This document shows, piece by piece, positions 1-6,801 of a stretch of DNA of 12,438 bases. The translations under genes and the position numbers were made by a program. Origin of the DNA: an uncultured Bacteroidales bacterium (GTDB lineage Bacteria; Bacteroidota; Bacteroidia; Bacteroidales; Lentimicrobiaceae); assembly GCA_937864935.1 (NCBI GenBank), contig CALMDN010000169.1:1-12438 (forward strand), in the 5' to 3' direction. Numbering within the stretch: the stretch's first letter is position 1; each line of letters starts with the position of its first letter. A model generated the notes under the pieces. That model was not told where the DNA came from, searched no databases, and saw only the letters and a program-made list of their open reading frames with translations.

Positions 1-1088
1 GACAACAGGAACGGGATTTCTACATCCTTTCCTATCCACAACTTATAAAAAGTATCTGCAAAAACAAGCATCAATGCAAGTATGACAAGGATTCCCAACC
101 ATCCTTTCACGAGATTGCTGTTTATCTTCCGTATCCATGCGAAATCTTTCTTAACATAAGCTTCTGTGAATGCAGACCAATAAGTATTGGTTATGATGAC
201 AAACAACATCAGGATAATGCCAAAGTATCGGTAGGCTATGTGATAGGAAGCTACGGCTTCAGGCCCGACAACCCTGGTAATAATCAGATTGTTTGTCATC
301 ATGATGATGACCACGGTTATCTGGATTACAAAAAACCACACCCCCAGACTGGCAAGGTTTTTAAAATATTTGAAATTAATTAATCTGAATAATGGGCTGT
401 ATTGCTTGTAATCTTTGTTGAAAAAATACAATGTAGCACCAATAAGTAAAATCACAGGAGAGGCTCCGAGAATGATCCCAAGATTAAGCAGCGAAGCTTC
501 AGATACCTTTATCAGGACCAGAATTGCAATAAGCGACAATACATTCGCTGCAGGGTCAAAGATATTGCTAACGGATGCCCGTTGGTCAGCCTGTAAAATT
601 ACAGTGATCAGTTTCAGTGTAAACCGAAGCAGGAAGAACCCAAAAGTGACGATTGCAAGAATATTCAGTGAATGCTCCAGCCCCTGTGGCGCTTTAAGGA
701 TTTCATGCCATTGCAGAAAGGGATTAATTCCAAGGAAAATAAGAAATGCACTTCCAAAAATGATCGACAATCCTGCATAGGTAGTGCTAACATAGATGCG
801 GGCCATTTCATGTTCACCTCTTGCAATTGATTCGGCGAACCTGTTGCGGAGCCCATTCCCCAGGCCTACGTCAAAGTAATTTATCCAGGCAAGCACTGAA
901 CTCAGCGTCAGCCAGATACCATATTCGGCGGCGCCCATGTTGTGATACAACAAGGGTACAAATACAAAGCCGATCAGAATGCTGACCGACTTAATGATAA
1001 AAGAGAACAGAATCTGCTTGCGGGCTTTCACACTCCGGCTGTGGCCGGAGTTGAAGCGCTGTTTTAATTTTTGCAACAGATTCTTCAT
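1..1088 (-). CDS. Wzx-type polysaccharide flippase (MATE/PST superfamily), partial
   Basis: This reading frame is open from an ATG at 1088 to the left edge, about 362 residues without a stop, so the C-terminus lies outside the window. The protein starts MKNLLQKLKQRF. A basic stretch is followed by a first membrane segment at about residues 25-47, then YGIWLTLSS and a NYFDVGLGNGLRNRFAE segment. The latter is typical of Bacteroidota O-antigen/capsule repeat-unit flippases. Many more hydrophobic segments follow, with QADQRA near residue 167. Such proteins move lipid-linked oligosaccharides across the inner membrane. The start is well fixed because an in-frame TGA lies 12 bases upstream (1101-1103). 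It has its own promoter candidate (1159-1166) and is probably separate from the dehydrogenase upstream. The family call is strong; the exact substrate cannot be read. Confidence 0.85.
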   Translation of the reverse strand, partial: MKNLLQKLKQRFNSGHSRSVKARKQILFSFIIKSVSILIGFVFVPLLYHNMGAAEYGIWLTLSSVLAWINYFDVGLGNGLRNRFAESIARGEHEMARIYVSTTYAGLSIIFGSAFLIFLGINPFLQWHEILKAPQGLEHSLNILAIVTFGFFLLRFTLKLITVILQADQRASVSNIFDPAANVLSLIAILVLIKVSEASLLNLGIILGASPVILLIGATLYFFNKDYKQYSPLFRLINFKYFKNLASLGVWFFVIQITVVIIMMTNNLIITRVVGPEAVASYHIAYRYFGIILMLFVIITNTYWSAFTEAYVKKDFAWIRKINSNLVKGWLGILVILALMLVFADTFYKLWIGKDVEIPFLL

Positions 1089-1158
1089 CGGAGAGGCGGT
1101 TCAAACTGTGGGGCTGAATTCTGACACGGAAGCAACGCACGCAGCATTATCTTTCCTG

Positions 1159-1166
1159 CAAATGTA
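1159..1166 (-). promoter_or_regulatory. Bacteroidota -7 box (TACATTTG) for the flippase gene
   Basis: Read on the minus strand this is TACATTTG, an exact match to the TAnnTTTG consensus, about 70 bases upstream of the flippase ATG at 1088. No convincing TTTG -33 element sits at the usual distance. The box lies inside a perfect 7-bp inverted repeat (CAAATGT at 1159-1165, ACATTTG at 1173-1179, 7-base spacer), which could be an operator or weak hairpin. Confidence 0.5.
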
Positions 1167-1209
1167 AAAGAAACATTTGATTGTCAGAAATCAACGTGAT
1201 GAACAGTGC

Positions 1210-2760
1210 TTAATCATCAAAGGCATCAAACTTAATACCTTGGGCCAGTGGTAGTTCGGTTGAGAAATTGATGGTGTTGGTTTGCCTGCGCATGTAAGCT
1301 TTCCACGCATCTGAACCCGATTCACGACCACCACCGGTGTCTTTTTCGCCACCGAAAGCCCCTCCGATTTCAGCACCGTTGGTCGCAATGTTCACATTGG
1401 CGATGCCGCAGTCAGAGCCTTCGTGCGAGAGGAATTTCTCTGTTTCCAGGATGTTTTTCGAGAAAATGGCTGATGACAAGCCCTGGGGTACAGCGTTGTG
1501 CAGTTCGATGGCTTCGTCAAGACTTTTGTATTTAATTACATACAGAATCGGGGCGAATGTTTCTTCCTGCACGATTTCATAGTGATTCTCCACTTCTGCA
1601 ATACAGGGAACAACGTAACAGCCCGATTCATAGCCGGGGCCGTCAAGTACCTGCCCTCCGTAAAGGATTTTCCCTCCTTCGGCAACGATCTGTTGCTGTG
1701 CAGCCACGAAATTCTTCACTGCATCCTGGTCAACCAGCGGGCCAACCACGGTTTCTGCGTCAAGCGGATGGCCGATCATCAGTTGCTTGTATGCCGTAAT
1801 CAGTTTGTCGGTGAATTTGTCGAAGATGCAATCATGAATCAGCAAACGGCGGGTAGAGGTACAACGCTGTCCTGCAGTGGCCACTGCTCCGAAGAGGCTG
1901 GCCCTCAAAGCCATATTGAGGTTTCCGTATTGGGAAACCACGATGGCATTGTTTCCGCCCAGCTCAAGGATGCTTCTTCCGAGCCTTTCGCCAACGATTT
2001 TACTTACGTGACGGCCAACCCTGGTTGAACCGGTAACCGAGATGAGCGGAATGCGTTTGTCGGCCAGGAAATCATCGCCGATATACTGTGAACTGCCGGC
2101 AACAAGATTCAGCACCCCTTCGGGCACCTTGTTCTCTGCCAGTACTTTTTCAATGATTTTGTGCACAGCCAGGGCGCTGAGCATTACCTTGGAAGATGGT
2201 TTCCATACCACCACATCGCCGCAGACCATAGCCAGCATGGCATTCCATGCCCATACAGCCACCGGGAAATTGAAAGCCGATATAACGCCTACAACGCCCA
2301 GGGGGTGATACTGATCGTACATCCTGTGACGTTCGCGCTCCGAATGCATGGTGAAACCGTAAAGCTGCCGTGATAGTCCGACGGCAAAGTCAGCAATGTC
2401 GATCATCTCCTGAACTTCACCGAGACCTTCCTGATATACTTTTCCCATCTCGTATGAAACCAGGGAGCCGAGGGGTTCTTTGAACTCCCGGAGCCGGTTT
2501 CCGATCTGCCGTACAATTTCTCCCCTTTTAGGAGCCGGCACCATGCGCCACTCCCTGAAAGCTTCAGTGGCCCTTCCCATGATGACTTCATAGTCGTCCC
2601 AGGTTGCCTGATTGATGGTGGCGATGAGCTGTCCATCGGCCGGTGAATAAGATGAAATGGGTTTTCCCTTGGTGGTATGCCAGATTGTTCCTGAGGTAGC
2701 TCCGTTGTTGACCTGCTCAATACCAAGTTCGCTCAGGAAGCCCCTGATTTGTGTCTCCAT
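1210..2760 (-). CDS. ALDH7-family aldehyde dehydrogenase (alpha-aminoadipic semialdehyde dehydrogenase, antiquitin type)
   Basis: A full-length 516-residue NAD-dependent aldehyde dehydrogenase. Visible catalytic elements are Asn164 in SAFNFP, Lys187 in VVVWKPSS, the NAD-binding turn SVTGSTRVGR at 241-250, the general base Glu266 in LELGGNN, the nucleophile Cys300 in AGQRCTSTRR and Glu400 in EETFAP. The C-terminal block at 466-492 (GGAFGGEK-TGGGRESGSDAWKxYMRR), followed by LPLAQGIKF, is the signature of ALDH7/antiquitin. By family it oxidises L-2-aminoadipate 6-semialdehyde (from lysine via piperideine-6-carboxylate) to 2-aminoadipate in the cytoplasm. No saccharopine or pipecolate pathway gene is in the window, so lysine catabolism is inferred from family alone; broader aldehyde detoxification is possible. 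The ATG at 2760 gives the usual length. It has no obvious Shine-Dalgarno sequence and no exact TAnnTTTG box upstream. Confidence 0.92.
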   Translation of the reverse strand: METQIRGFLSELGIEQVNNGATSGTIWHTTKGKPISSYSPADGQLIATINQATWDDYEVIMGRATEAFREWRMVPAPKRGEIVRQIGNRLREFKEPLGSLVSYEMGKVYQEGLGEVQEMIDIADFAVGLSRQLYGFTMHSERERHRMYDQYHPLGVVGVISAFNFPVAVWAWNAMLAMVCGDVVVWKPSSKVMLSALAVHKIIEKVLAENKVPEGVLNLVAGSSQYIGDDFLADKRIPLISVTGSTRVGRHVSKIVGERLGRSILELGGNNAIVVSQYGNLNMALRASLFGAVATAGQRCTSTRRLLIHDCIFDKFTDKLITAYKQLMIGHPLDAETVVGPLVDQDAVKNFVAAQQQIVAEGGKILYGGQVLDGPGYESGCYVVPCIAEVENHYEIVQEETFAPILYVIKYKSLDEAIELHNAVPQGLSSAIFSKNILETEKFLSHEGSDCGIANVNIATNGAEIGGAFGGEKDTGGGRESGSDAWKAYMRRQTNTINFSTELPLAQGIKFDAFDD

Positions 2761-2816
2761 TTGAAATTAATTTACGGGTTTCAGAATCTTTTTATTCTGT
2801 TATACTCTGTGAATCG

Positions 2817-2954
2817 ACCCGTCCTTTAGGGCGGGTGTCAATGAGAATGTCAGAAAAGGCAGCAAAATCATGAAAAATTTGTAAATTCATAATAAATTTT
2901 TCATGATTTTGCCTCCGGGTTAGTTGCAATGATTGTTCCCGCCCTAATGGACGA
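2817..2954. repeat. Nested inverted-repeat element (possible MITE-like or structured intergenic repeat)
   Basis: Two palindromes are nested in the wtpA-ALDH7 gap. The inner one has two perfect 19-base arms: GCAAAATCATGAAAAATTT at 2862-2880 and its exact reverse complement at 2894-2912, with a 13-base loop. The outer one has 16-base arms matching at 15 of 16 positions: CGTCCTTTAGGGCGGG at 2820-2835 and CCCGCCCTAATGGACG at 2938-2953. Each outer arm can itself fold into a small GC-rich hairpin around TTTA or ATTA. The symmetric layout with terminal repeats resembles a small non-autonomous element of about 134-138 bp, but no target-site duplication is evident. It could instead act as an RNA structure ending wtpA transcription. 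Confidence 0.7.
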
Positions 2955-2979
2955 GCCTGAATAAAAATTAACCTGACTT

Positions 2980-3963
2980 TTACTCCCTGACCAGACTTTT
3001 CAATTCTTCCGGCAGCCGGAAGGTTTTCTGACTTGTCTGCGGAGCCACCGGGTTTTGACCTGATTTTAGCAGAATCTCTTTGCCGGTTGTTCCCATCAGA
3101 AGCTCTATAAACGCCAGAGCGGCTTTTTTGTTTGGTGCATTTTCAGGAACGGTAATTCCATAGATCATGGGTTCACCCTTTACCGTAATCTTTTCATCGG
3201 GCGTGTTGCCGGCAACCTGCGTTGACACCGTACTGTAAACATCCCGCTGATCGTAACTGCCCAGATTGATTTCATCCGGCAGCTCTACAAAAGGCAGTTT
3301 GTGCTGCAGGGCAACCGATTTATAGATAAAAATGTAATCAATGGTACCCGACTCAAGCAAGGCCAGCAGATCTACTTCTTTTGGCCGGATATACTGCTTG
3401 TCTTTTTCGAGCATTTTCAGATAAAGATCTGCCTGCTGATAATACGCTGAAGCAAGTTTGAGGCTGAGCACGGTGCGGTATCCGCAAGGGTCTGAATCCG
3501 GATCAGACCTGCCGGTTTTTACATCAGGAAGCAACAGAATCCTGTGCCAGTTTCCGGCATTGACCTCAGCAGCATGGGCTGATTCCGGCTGATATACAAC
3601 GGCCAGTTCATTGCCGGCAAACTGAAGGTTCCAGCTGGCATATTCCGGAATCAGCAACTGATCAATCAGGGTGAAATCAGCTGAGGCCAGGAGATCGCAG
3701 GGCTTGTGAAGATCGGTTATCTTCCTGATGGAAGCCAAGCTACCTGCCGATTCAGTGAGCACCTTCACCCCGGGATGCATGACCATGAAGGAATCTGCCA
3801 GTTCTTTAAAGGGAACAGACAGGCTTCCGGCATGAAAAACAATGAGTTCTCCGCTCAGTGCACCAGCCGGGGGCTGCTTTCCGGTACTGCACCCTGACAG
3901 GATCCATAACAACAGAAAGCAAGAAATGCTAAGCCACCAAAGATCAGGTTTTTTCATTGCCAT
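2980..3963 (-). CDS. wtpA: WtpA/ModA2-type tungstate/molybdate ABC transporter substrate-binding lipoprotein
   Basis: A 327-residue exported binding protein. The N-terminus is a lipoprotein signal: basic MAMKK, a hydrophobic stretch, then lipobox LSGC with Cys25 as the lipid-anchored residue. The mature part follows the archaeal WtpA/ModA pattern: IVFHAGSLSVPFKEL at 41-55, a second oxyanion-binding loop ESAGSLASIRKI at 71-82, DLLASADFTLID at 90-101, GRSDPDSDPCGYR at 151-163, and YKSVALQHKLPFVELPDEINLG at 214-235. Such proteins capture tungstate or molybdate and deliver them to a WtpB/ModB permease and an ATPase. Neither of those is present in the window; the next gene downstream is a dehydrogenase. 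The start overlaps the end of the ModE-like gene by 20 bases, so translation is probably coupled. A second ATG two codons in (3957) is equally plausible. Tungstate over molybdate is inferred from the nearby AOR. Confidence 0.88.
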   Translation of the reverse strand: MAMKKPDLWWLSISCFLLLWILSGCSTGKQPPAGALSGELIVFHAGSLSVPFKELADSFMVMHPGVKVLTESAGSLASIRKITDLHKPCDLLASADFTLIDQLLIPEYASWNLQFAGNELAVVYQPESAHAAEVNAGNWHRILLLPDVKTGRSDPDSDPCGYRTVLSLKLASAYYQQADLYLKMLEKDKQYIRPKEVDLLALLESGTIDYIFIYKSVALQHKLPFVELPDEINLGSYDQRDVYSTVSTQVAGNTPDEKITVKGEPMIYGITVPENAPNKKAALAFIELLMGTTGKEILLKSGQNPVAPQTSQKTFRLPEELKSLVRE

Positions 3964-4324
3964 TCAATTCCATGATCAGTAACCTGAACTGCTCCTGCAT
4001 CTGTATATCCATTCTCTGATGAAAGTTGTCAAATGCTTTAATCAGTCTCTGACCTTCAACAGTCAATGTTGAACTACCCCCGTCGGCTCCTCCACGGATT
4101 TTTTCAAGCAACGAAAAGCCCAGTCGCTTCTCTATGCTTTTCAGATCGTTCCAGGTCCGGCGGTAGGTAATACCCAGCTTGTCGCAGGCTGCAGTGAGCG
4201 AGCCGGTTTCATCGATGGTTTTCAGGATTTTCCATTTTCCGTCGCCCAGCAGGCCTTTGCCTGATTCATCGGTAAACCATATTTTATAATCAACCTTCAG
4301 GTTGCTGAATTTTTTGGTTTCCAT
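3944..4324 (-). CDS. ModE-type winged-helix regulator without metal-binding domain
   Basis: A 126-residue protein matching the N-terminal DNA-binding domain of ModE (LysR-like winged helix). Residues 26-62 contain the signature LGDGKWKILKTIDETGSLTAACDKLGITYRRTWNDL, a helix-turn-helix. This is followed by the wing LLEKIRGGADGGSSTLTVEG at 72-91, close to ModE's LVERxxGGxGGGGxxLTxxG. The protein ends about 35 residues later, so the C-terminal TOBE/Mop domains that bind molybdate in E. coli ModE are missing. It may sense oxyanion another way or not at all. It sits 38 bases after ppnP and overlaps wtpA by 20 bases, suggesting one ppnP-modE-wtpA transcript and control of oxyanion uptake or use. Confidence 0.87.
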   Translation of the reverse strand: METKKFSNLKVDYKIWFTDESGKGLLGDGKWKILKTIDETGSLTAACDKLGITYRRTWNDLKSIEKRLGFSLLEKIRGGADGGSSTLTVEGQRLIKAFDNFHQRMDIQMQEQFRLLIMELNGNEKT

Positions 4325-4362
4325 AGGACCGGAGAGTTAATAAAACAATGGGAATGTGTGGG

Positions 4363-4644
4363 TTACCGGTAAAGGCAACGGTAGGAGGTGTCGCCCTGCA
4401 TCCTCACTTTAAACTTCACACCAGCAGGCACAATGAAGGTGTCGAAGGGTTTGTAGGCCTTCCATTCAGTTTCGCCAGGAAGCATGACTTCCATCTCGCC
4501 GGAAATCACAGTCATGTATTCAACGGAGGATGTGCCGAATTCATAATCGCCGGCAGCCATAACACCCACGGTTGCAGGACCTTCTGTAGTTTCAAAGGCA
4601 ATGGATTTAACCTTTCCATCGAAGTATTCATTTGTTTTAAACAT
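4363..4644 (-). CDS. ppnP: Pyrimidine/purine nucleoside phosphorylase PpnP
   Basis: A 93-residue single-domain cupin, the normal length for PpnP (formerly YaiE/DUF1255). It matches the E. coli protein along its whole length: NEYFDGKVKSIAF at 4-16, a VGVMAAGDYEFGTSSVEYMTVISGEMEV core at about 26-53, and the C-terminal TSYRCLYR. PpnP phosphorolyses a broad range of nucleosides to the base and ribose (or deoxyribose) 1-phosphate. It has a good promoter directly upstream (4670-4700). The ATG at 4644 gives the expected N-terminus. It is the first gene of the probable ppnP-modE-wtpA unit, although no metabolic link to oxyanion uptake is apparent. Confidence 0.93.
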   Translation of the reverse strand: MFKTNEYFDGKVKSIAFETTEGPATVGVMAAGDYEFGTSSVEYMTVISGEMEVMLPGETEWKAYKPFDTFIVPAGVKFKVRMQGDTSYRCLYR

Positions 4645-4669
4645 AGCCAGATCGTTTTGTTTTATTCAG

Positions 4670-4700
4670 CAAACCTAAACGTTTTCAGCATACAAACCAA
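4670..4700 (-). promoter_or_regulatory. Bacteroidota-type promoter for ppnP-modE-wtpA
   Basis: On the minus strand a TTG (-33 element, 4698-4700) is followed after exactly 20 bases by TAGGTTTG (4670-4677), an exact TAnnTTTG -7 box. Predicted transcription would begin near 4663, leaving a leader of roughly 20 bases before the ppnP ATG at 4644. This is the best-formed promoter in the window. Confidence 0.65.
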
Positions 4701-4732
4701 TAGCCCTTCCCATAAAAACCGTGTAAATCAAA

Positions 4733-4796
4733 GTCATTCTGAGCTTTCCAGATTGATGGCCTGGGAGACAGGCCCGCCGAAGGTTATCTGAGAATT
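4733..4796. repeat. Structured intergenic repeat of the GTCATTCTGAGC...CGAAG type (degenerate)
   Basis: It begins GTCATTCTGAGC and ends with a CCGAAG...ATCTGAGAAT segment, resembling the short dispersed repeat GTCATTCTGAGCGGAGTCGAAGAAT common in Bacteroidota intergenic DNA. A perfect 6-bp stem GGCCTG/CAGGCC (4758-4763 with 4769-4774) lies in the middle. Weaker outer pairings are CAGAT/ATCTG (4749-4753, 4786-4790) and ATTCT/AGAAT (4736-4740, 4791-4795). A second, shorter relative lies at 6728-6752. Confidence 0.45.
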
Positions 4797-5001
4797 TTAC
4801 CAGACAAAAGCGATCCTGACAGGTATTAAAGCTGTATCAGTATGTAATATGCTGGTTTTACAAGATTTTTCTGAAATAGCGGATTCATATGATTCATTCT
4901 TAGTTGCTTATGGCGGATGACCCGCCGGTTTCAGTGAACAAACACATGATCTGCTTGTTTAATCAGCCTTTACAAACCTTACCGATAACTTTACGTATTT
5001 T

Positions 5002-6642
5002 ATGAACAATGCCATTTTTACTTTTGATTATCCGGCCAACGAGCCGGTGAAATCCTACTCACCCGGAACGAGGGAGCGCAAAGAATTGCAGGCCGAGCTT
5101 GATCTGATGTCGTCGCAGCAACTCGACATTCCACTGATCATCGGCGGAAAGGAAGTCCGCACCGGAAATACAGAAGAAGTCCGCATGCCGCATGACCACG
5201 GTCATATCCTTGGCAGGTACCATAAAGCAGGAGCCAGAGAAGTGAAAATGGCGGTTGAAGCTTCACAGAAAGCGCACCGTTTGTGGGAGTCTTTCTCCTA
5301 TGTTGAAAGGGTATCGGTAACCCTCAAGATTGCTGAACTGATTGCCAAAAAGTACAGAGCACGCCTGAATGCCGCCACCATGCTGGGGCAGAGCAAGAAT
5401 GCCTTCCAGGCAGAAATTGACAGCGCCTGCGAAACCATTGACTTTCTGCGGTTTAATGCTCACTACATTTCAGATATTTACAACGAACAGCCACATTCCG
5501 ATCCGGGATTTATTAACCGTATAGAATACCGTCCGCTTGAAGGCTTTATCTTCTCGCTGACGCCGTTTAATTTTACCGCCATTGCCTCCAATCTCAATAT
5601 GTCTCCGGCTTTGATGGGCAATACCCTGCTCTGGAAACCGGCCACCACCTCCATACTGTCGAATTACGTGCTGATGGAGATTTATAAAGAGGCGGGCCTT
5701 CCGGATGGCGTGGTTAATTTTATTCCGGGCGATGGTCCTGAGATCGGAAATGCAGTTTTTTCAGACAGGCTTTTCGCAGGGTTGCATTTCACCGGGTCGA
5801 ACATCACGTTCAACAGGCTCTGGGGTATGGCCGCACAGAACCTGCGCAACTACAAGTCATATCCGAAAATAGTCGGAGAAACCGGAGGCAAGGACTTTAT
5901 CCTGGTGCATGCTTCGGCCGGGGTTGATGAAATTGCAACAGCCATTGTCAGGGGGGCGTTTGAGTACCAGGGACAGAAATGCTCTGCCGCCTCCAGGGCC
6001 TACATTCCCGACAATCTCTGGCCGGCTGTAAAGCGCAGGGTAGGGGAAATGCTGTCGGAAGTTACCCTGGGAGATGTCAGGGACTTCTCCAATTTCATGA
6101 ATGCAGTGATCAGTGAAGCCTCTTTCGACAACATCATGCGGTATATTGATCTGGTCAATCAATCGACCGAAGCCAAAGTAGTATTTGGCGGCAAGGGGGA
6201 TAAATCAAAAGGATATTTCATTGAACCCACCATCGTTGAAACAAGCAATCCCCACTTTGTTACCATGGAGGAGGAGATTTTCGGACCGCTGCTGACAGTT
6301 TATGTATACCCTGAAAAGGACTTTGATAACGTACTGAACCTGGTAGATGAAACATCGCCCTACGCACTCACGGGTGCAATTTTTGCCCGCGACAGACACA
6401 TTCTCGATCAGGCTAGTCAGGCGCTGAAATATGCAGCCGGTAACCTTTATTTCAACGATAAGCCAACCGGCGCTGTGGTGGGCCAGCAACCTTTCGGGGG
6501 ATCCAGACAGTCAGGTACCAACGACAAGGCGGGCAGTCACCTCAATCTGCTGCGGTGGACCAGCCCGCGTACCATCAAAGAGACCTTGCTGCCGCCTACC
6601 GATTTCCGGTACCCGTTTATGCGGGACGATAAATGTCATTAA
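5002..6642 (+). CDS. pruA: L-glutamate gamma-semialdehyde (1-pyrroline-5-carboxylate) dehydrogenase
   Basis: A full-length 546-residue ALDH4-type enzyme. It oxidises glutamate 5-semialdehyde (in equilibrium with pyrroline-5-carboxylate) to glutamate with NAD+, the last step of proline and ornithine/arginine breakdown. Motifs seen: the PruA-type N-terminal segment with NEPVKSYSPGTRERKEL at 13-29, Asn190 in SLTPFNFTA, Lys212 in LLWKPA, the turn HFTGSNITF at 262-270, Glu293 in ETGGKDF, the nucleophile Cys327 in YQGQKCSAASR, EEEIFGP at 423-429, and the substrate loop GGSRQSGTNDKAGS at 499-512. Length and N-terminal segment fit monofunctional PruA rather than a PutA fusion; no proline dehydrogenase is in the window. 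The ATG at 5002 gives the standard N-terminus, with an almost leaderless promoter candidate. It converges on AOR. Confidence 0.95.
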   Translation: MNNAIFTFDYPANEPVKSYSPGTRERKELQAELDLMSSQQLDIPLIIGGKEVRTGNTEEVRMPHDHGHILGRYHKAGAREVKMAVEASQKAHRLWESFSYVERVSVTLKIAELIAKKYRARLNAATMLGQSKNAFQAEIDSACETIDFLRFNAHYISDIYNEQPHSDPGFINRIEYRPLEGFIFSLTPFNFTAIASNLNMSPALMGNTLLWKPATTSILSNYVLMEIYKEAGLPDGVVNFIPGDGPEIGNAVFSDRLFAGLHFTGSNITFNRLWGMAAQNLRNYKSYPKIVGETGGKDFILVHASAGVDEIATAIVRGAFEYQGQKCSAASRAYIPDNLWPAVKRRVGEMLSEVTLGDVRDFSNFMNAVISEASFDNIMRYIDLVNQSTEAKVVFGGKGDKSKGYFIEPTIVETSNPHFVTMEEEIFGPLLTVYVYPEKDFDNVLNLVDETSPYALTGAIFARDRHILDQASQALKYAAGNLYFNDKPTGAVVGQQPFGGSRQSGTNDKAGSHLNLLRWTSPRTIKETLLPPTDFRYPFMRDDKCH

Positions 6643-6662
6643 TAAAAAGTGGCTGACTCTGA

Positions 6663-6716
6663 AATCAGATCAGGCTCCGTTCCGTTTCCTGTCGGAGCGA
6701 AGCCTGATATCTGATT
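6663..6716. terminator. Large hairpin between convergent pruA and AOR
   Basis: AATCAGATCAGGCTCCG (6663-6679) can pair with CGGAGC plus AGCCTGATATCTGATT (6693-6716), with a two-base AT bulge and a small GA interruption. It starts about 20 bases after the pruA stop. No strict U-tract follows on the plus strand. Position and strength suggest an end-of-transcript structure protecting both convergent mRNAs. Confidence 0.5.
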
Positions 6717-6718
6717 AT

Positions 6719-6765
6719 CAATAAATTGTCATACTGAGCGGAGTCGAAGTATAAACAATTTATTG
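6719..6765. repeat. Inverted repeat enclosing a GTCATACTGAGCGGAGTCGAAG repeat
   Basis: Perfect 11-base arms CAATAAATTGT (6719-6729) and ACAATTTATTG (6755-6765) enclose GTCATACTGAGC-GGAGTCGAAGTAT (6728-6752), a copy of the dispersed intergenic repeat seen widely in Bacteroidota. Its ATACT/AGTAT ends add a further inner stem. It lies between convergent genes, where it may act as a bidirectional terminator. Confidence 0.5.
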
Positions 6766-6767
6766 CT

Positions 6768-6797
6768 TCTGAGACAGCCTCAGACTTATTTATTCCT
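6768..6797 (+). terminator. Candidate rho-independent terminator of pruA
   Basis: A 6-bp stem TCTGAG/CTCAGA (6768-6773 and 6779-6784) with a five-base loop is followed on the plus strand by the T-rich stretch CTTATTTATTCC. The T-run is interrupted, so this is a moderate candidate. It lies just beyond the AOR stop codon. Confidence 0.4.
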
Positions 6798-6801
6798 GTT
6801 A

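Larger units (their letters stand above)
4645..5001. other. 357-base divergent intergenic region between ppnP and pruA
   Basis: No gene is visible. The left end holds the ppnP promoter (4670-4700), and a structured repeat lies at 4733-4796. A GC-rich mini-hairpin GGCGG-ATGAC-CCGCC is at 4912-4926. Just upstream of pruA, TAACTTTA at 4986-4993 matches seven of eight positions of TAnnTTTG and would place transcription start almost on the ATG. There is no matching -33 element, so that promoter is weakly supported. Confidence 0.6.

Noticed and set aside
1498..2028. 176-codon plus-strand frame opposite the ALDH7 gene
   Set aside because: It is the antisense shadow of a strongly conserved dehydrogenase; its translation resembles no family and it has no start signals.
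2862..2912. CRISPR repeat or rho-independent terminator reading of the 19-bp inverted repeat
   Set aside because: There is only one unit with no spaced direct repeats, so it is not CRISPR. The stem is AT-rich and no long T-run directly follows on either strand, so a classical terminator is not well supported.
4348..4791. 147-codon plus-strand frame over ppnP
   Set aside because: It is antisense to the clearly recognised ppnP and runs into a structured intergenic repeat; composition is not protein-like.
4645..5001. Possible molybdenum-cofactor riboswitch or small RNA in the ppnP-pruA gap
   Set aside because: The hairpins present are short and repeat-like; no recognisable Moco/Tuco riboswitch core could be seen, and the neighbouring ppnP leader is only about 20 bases.
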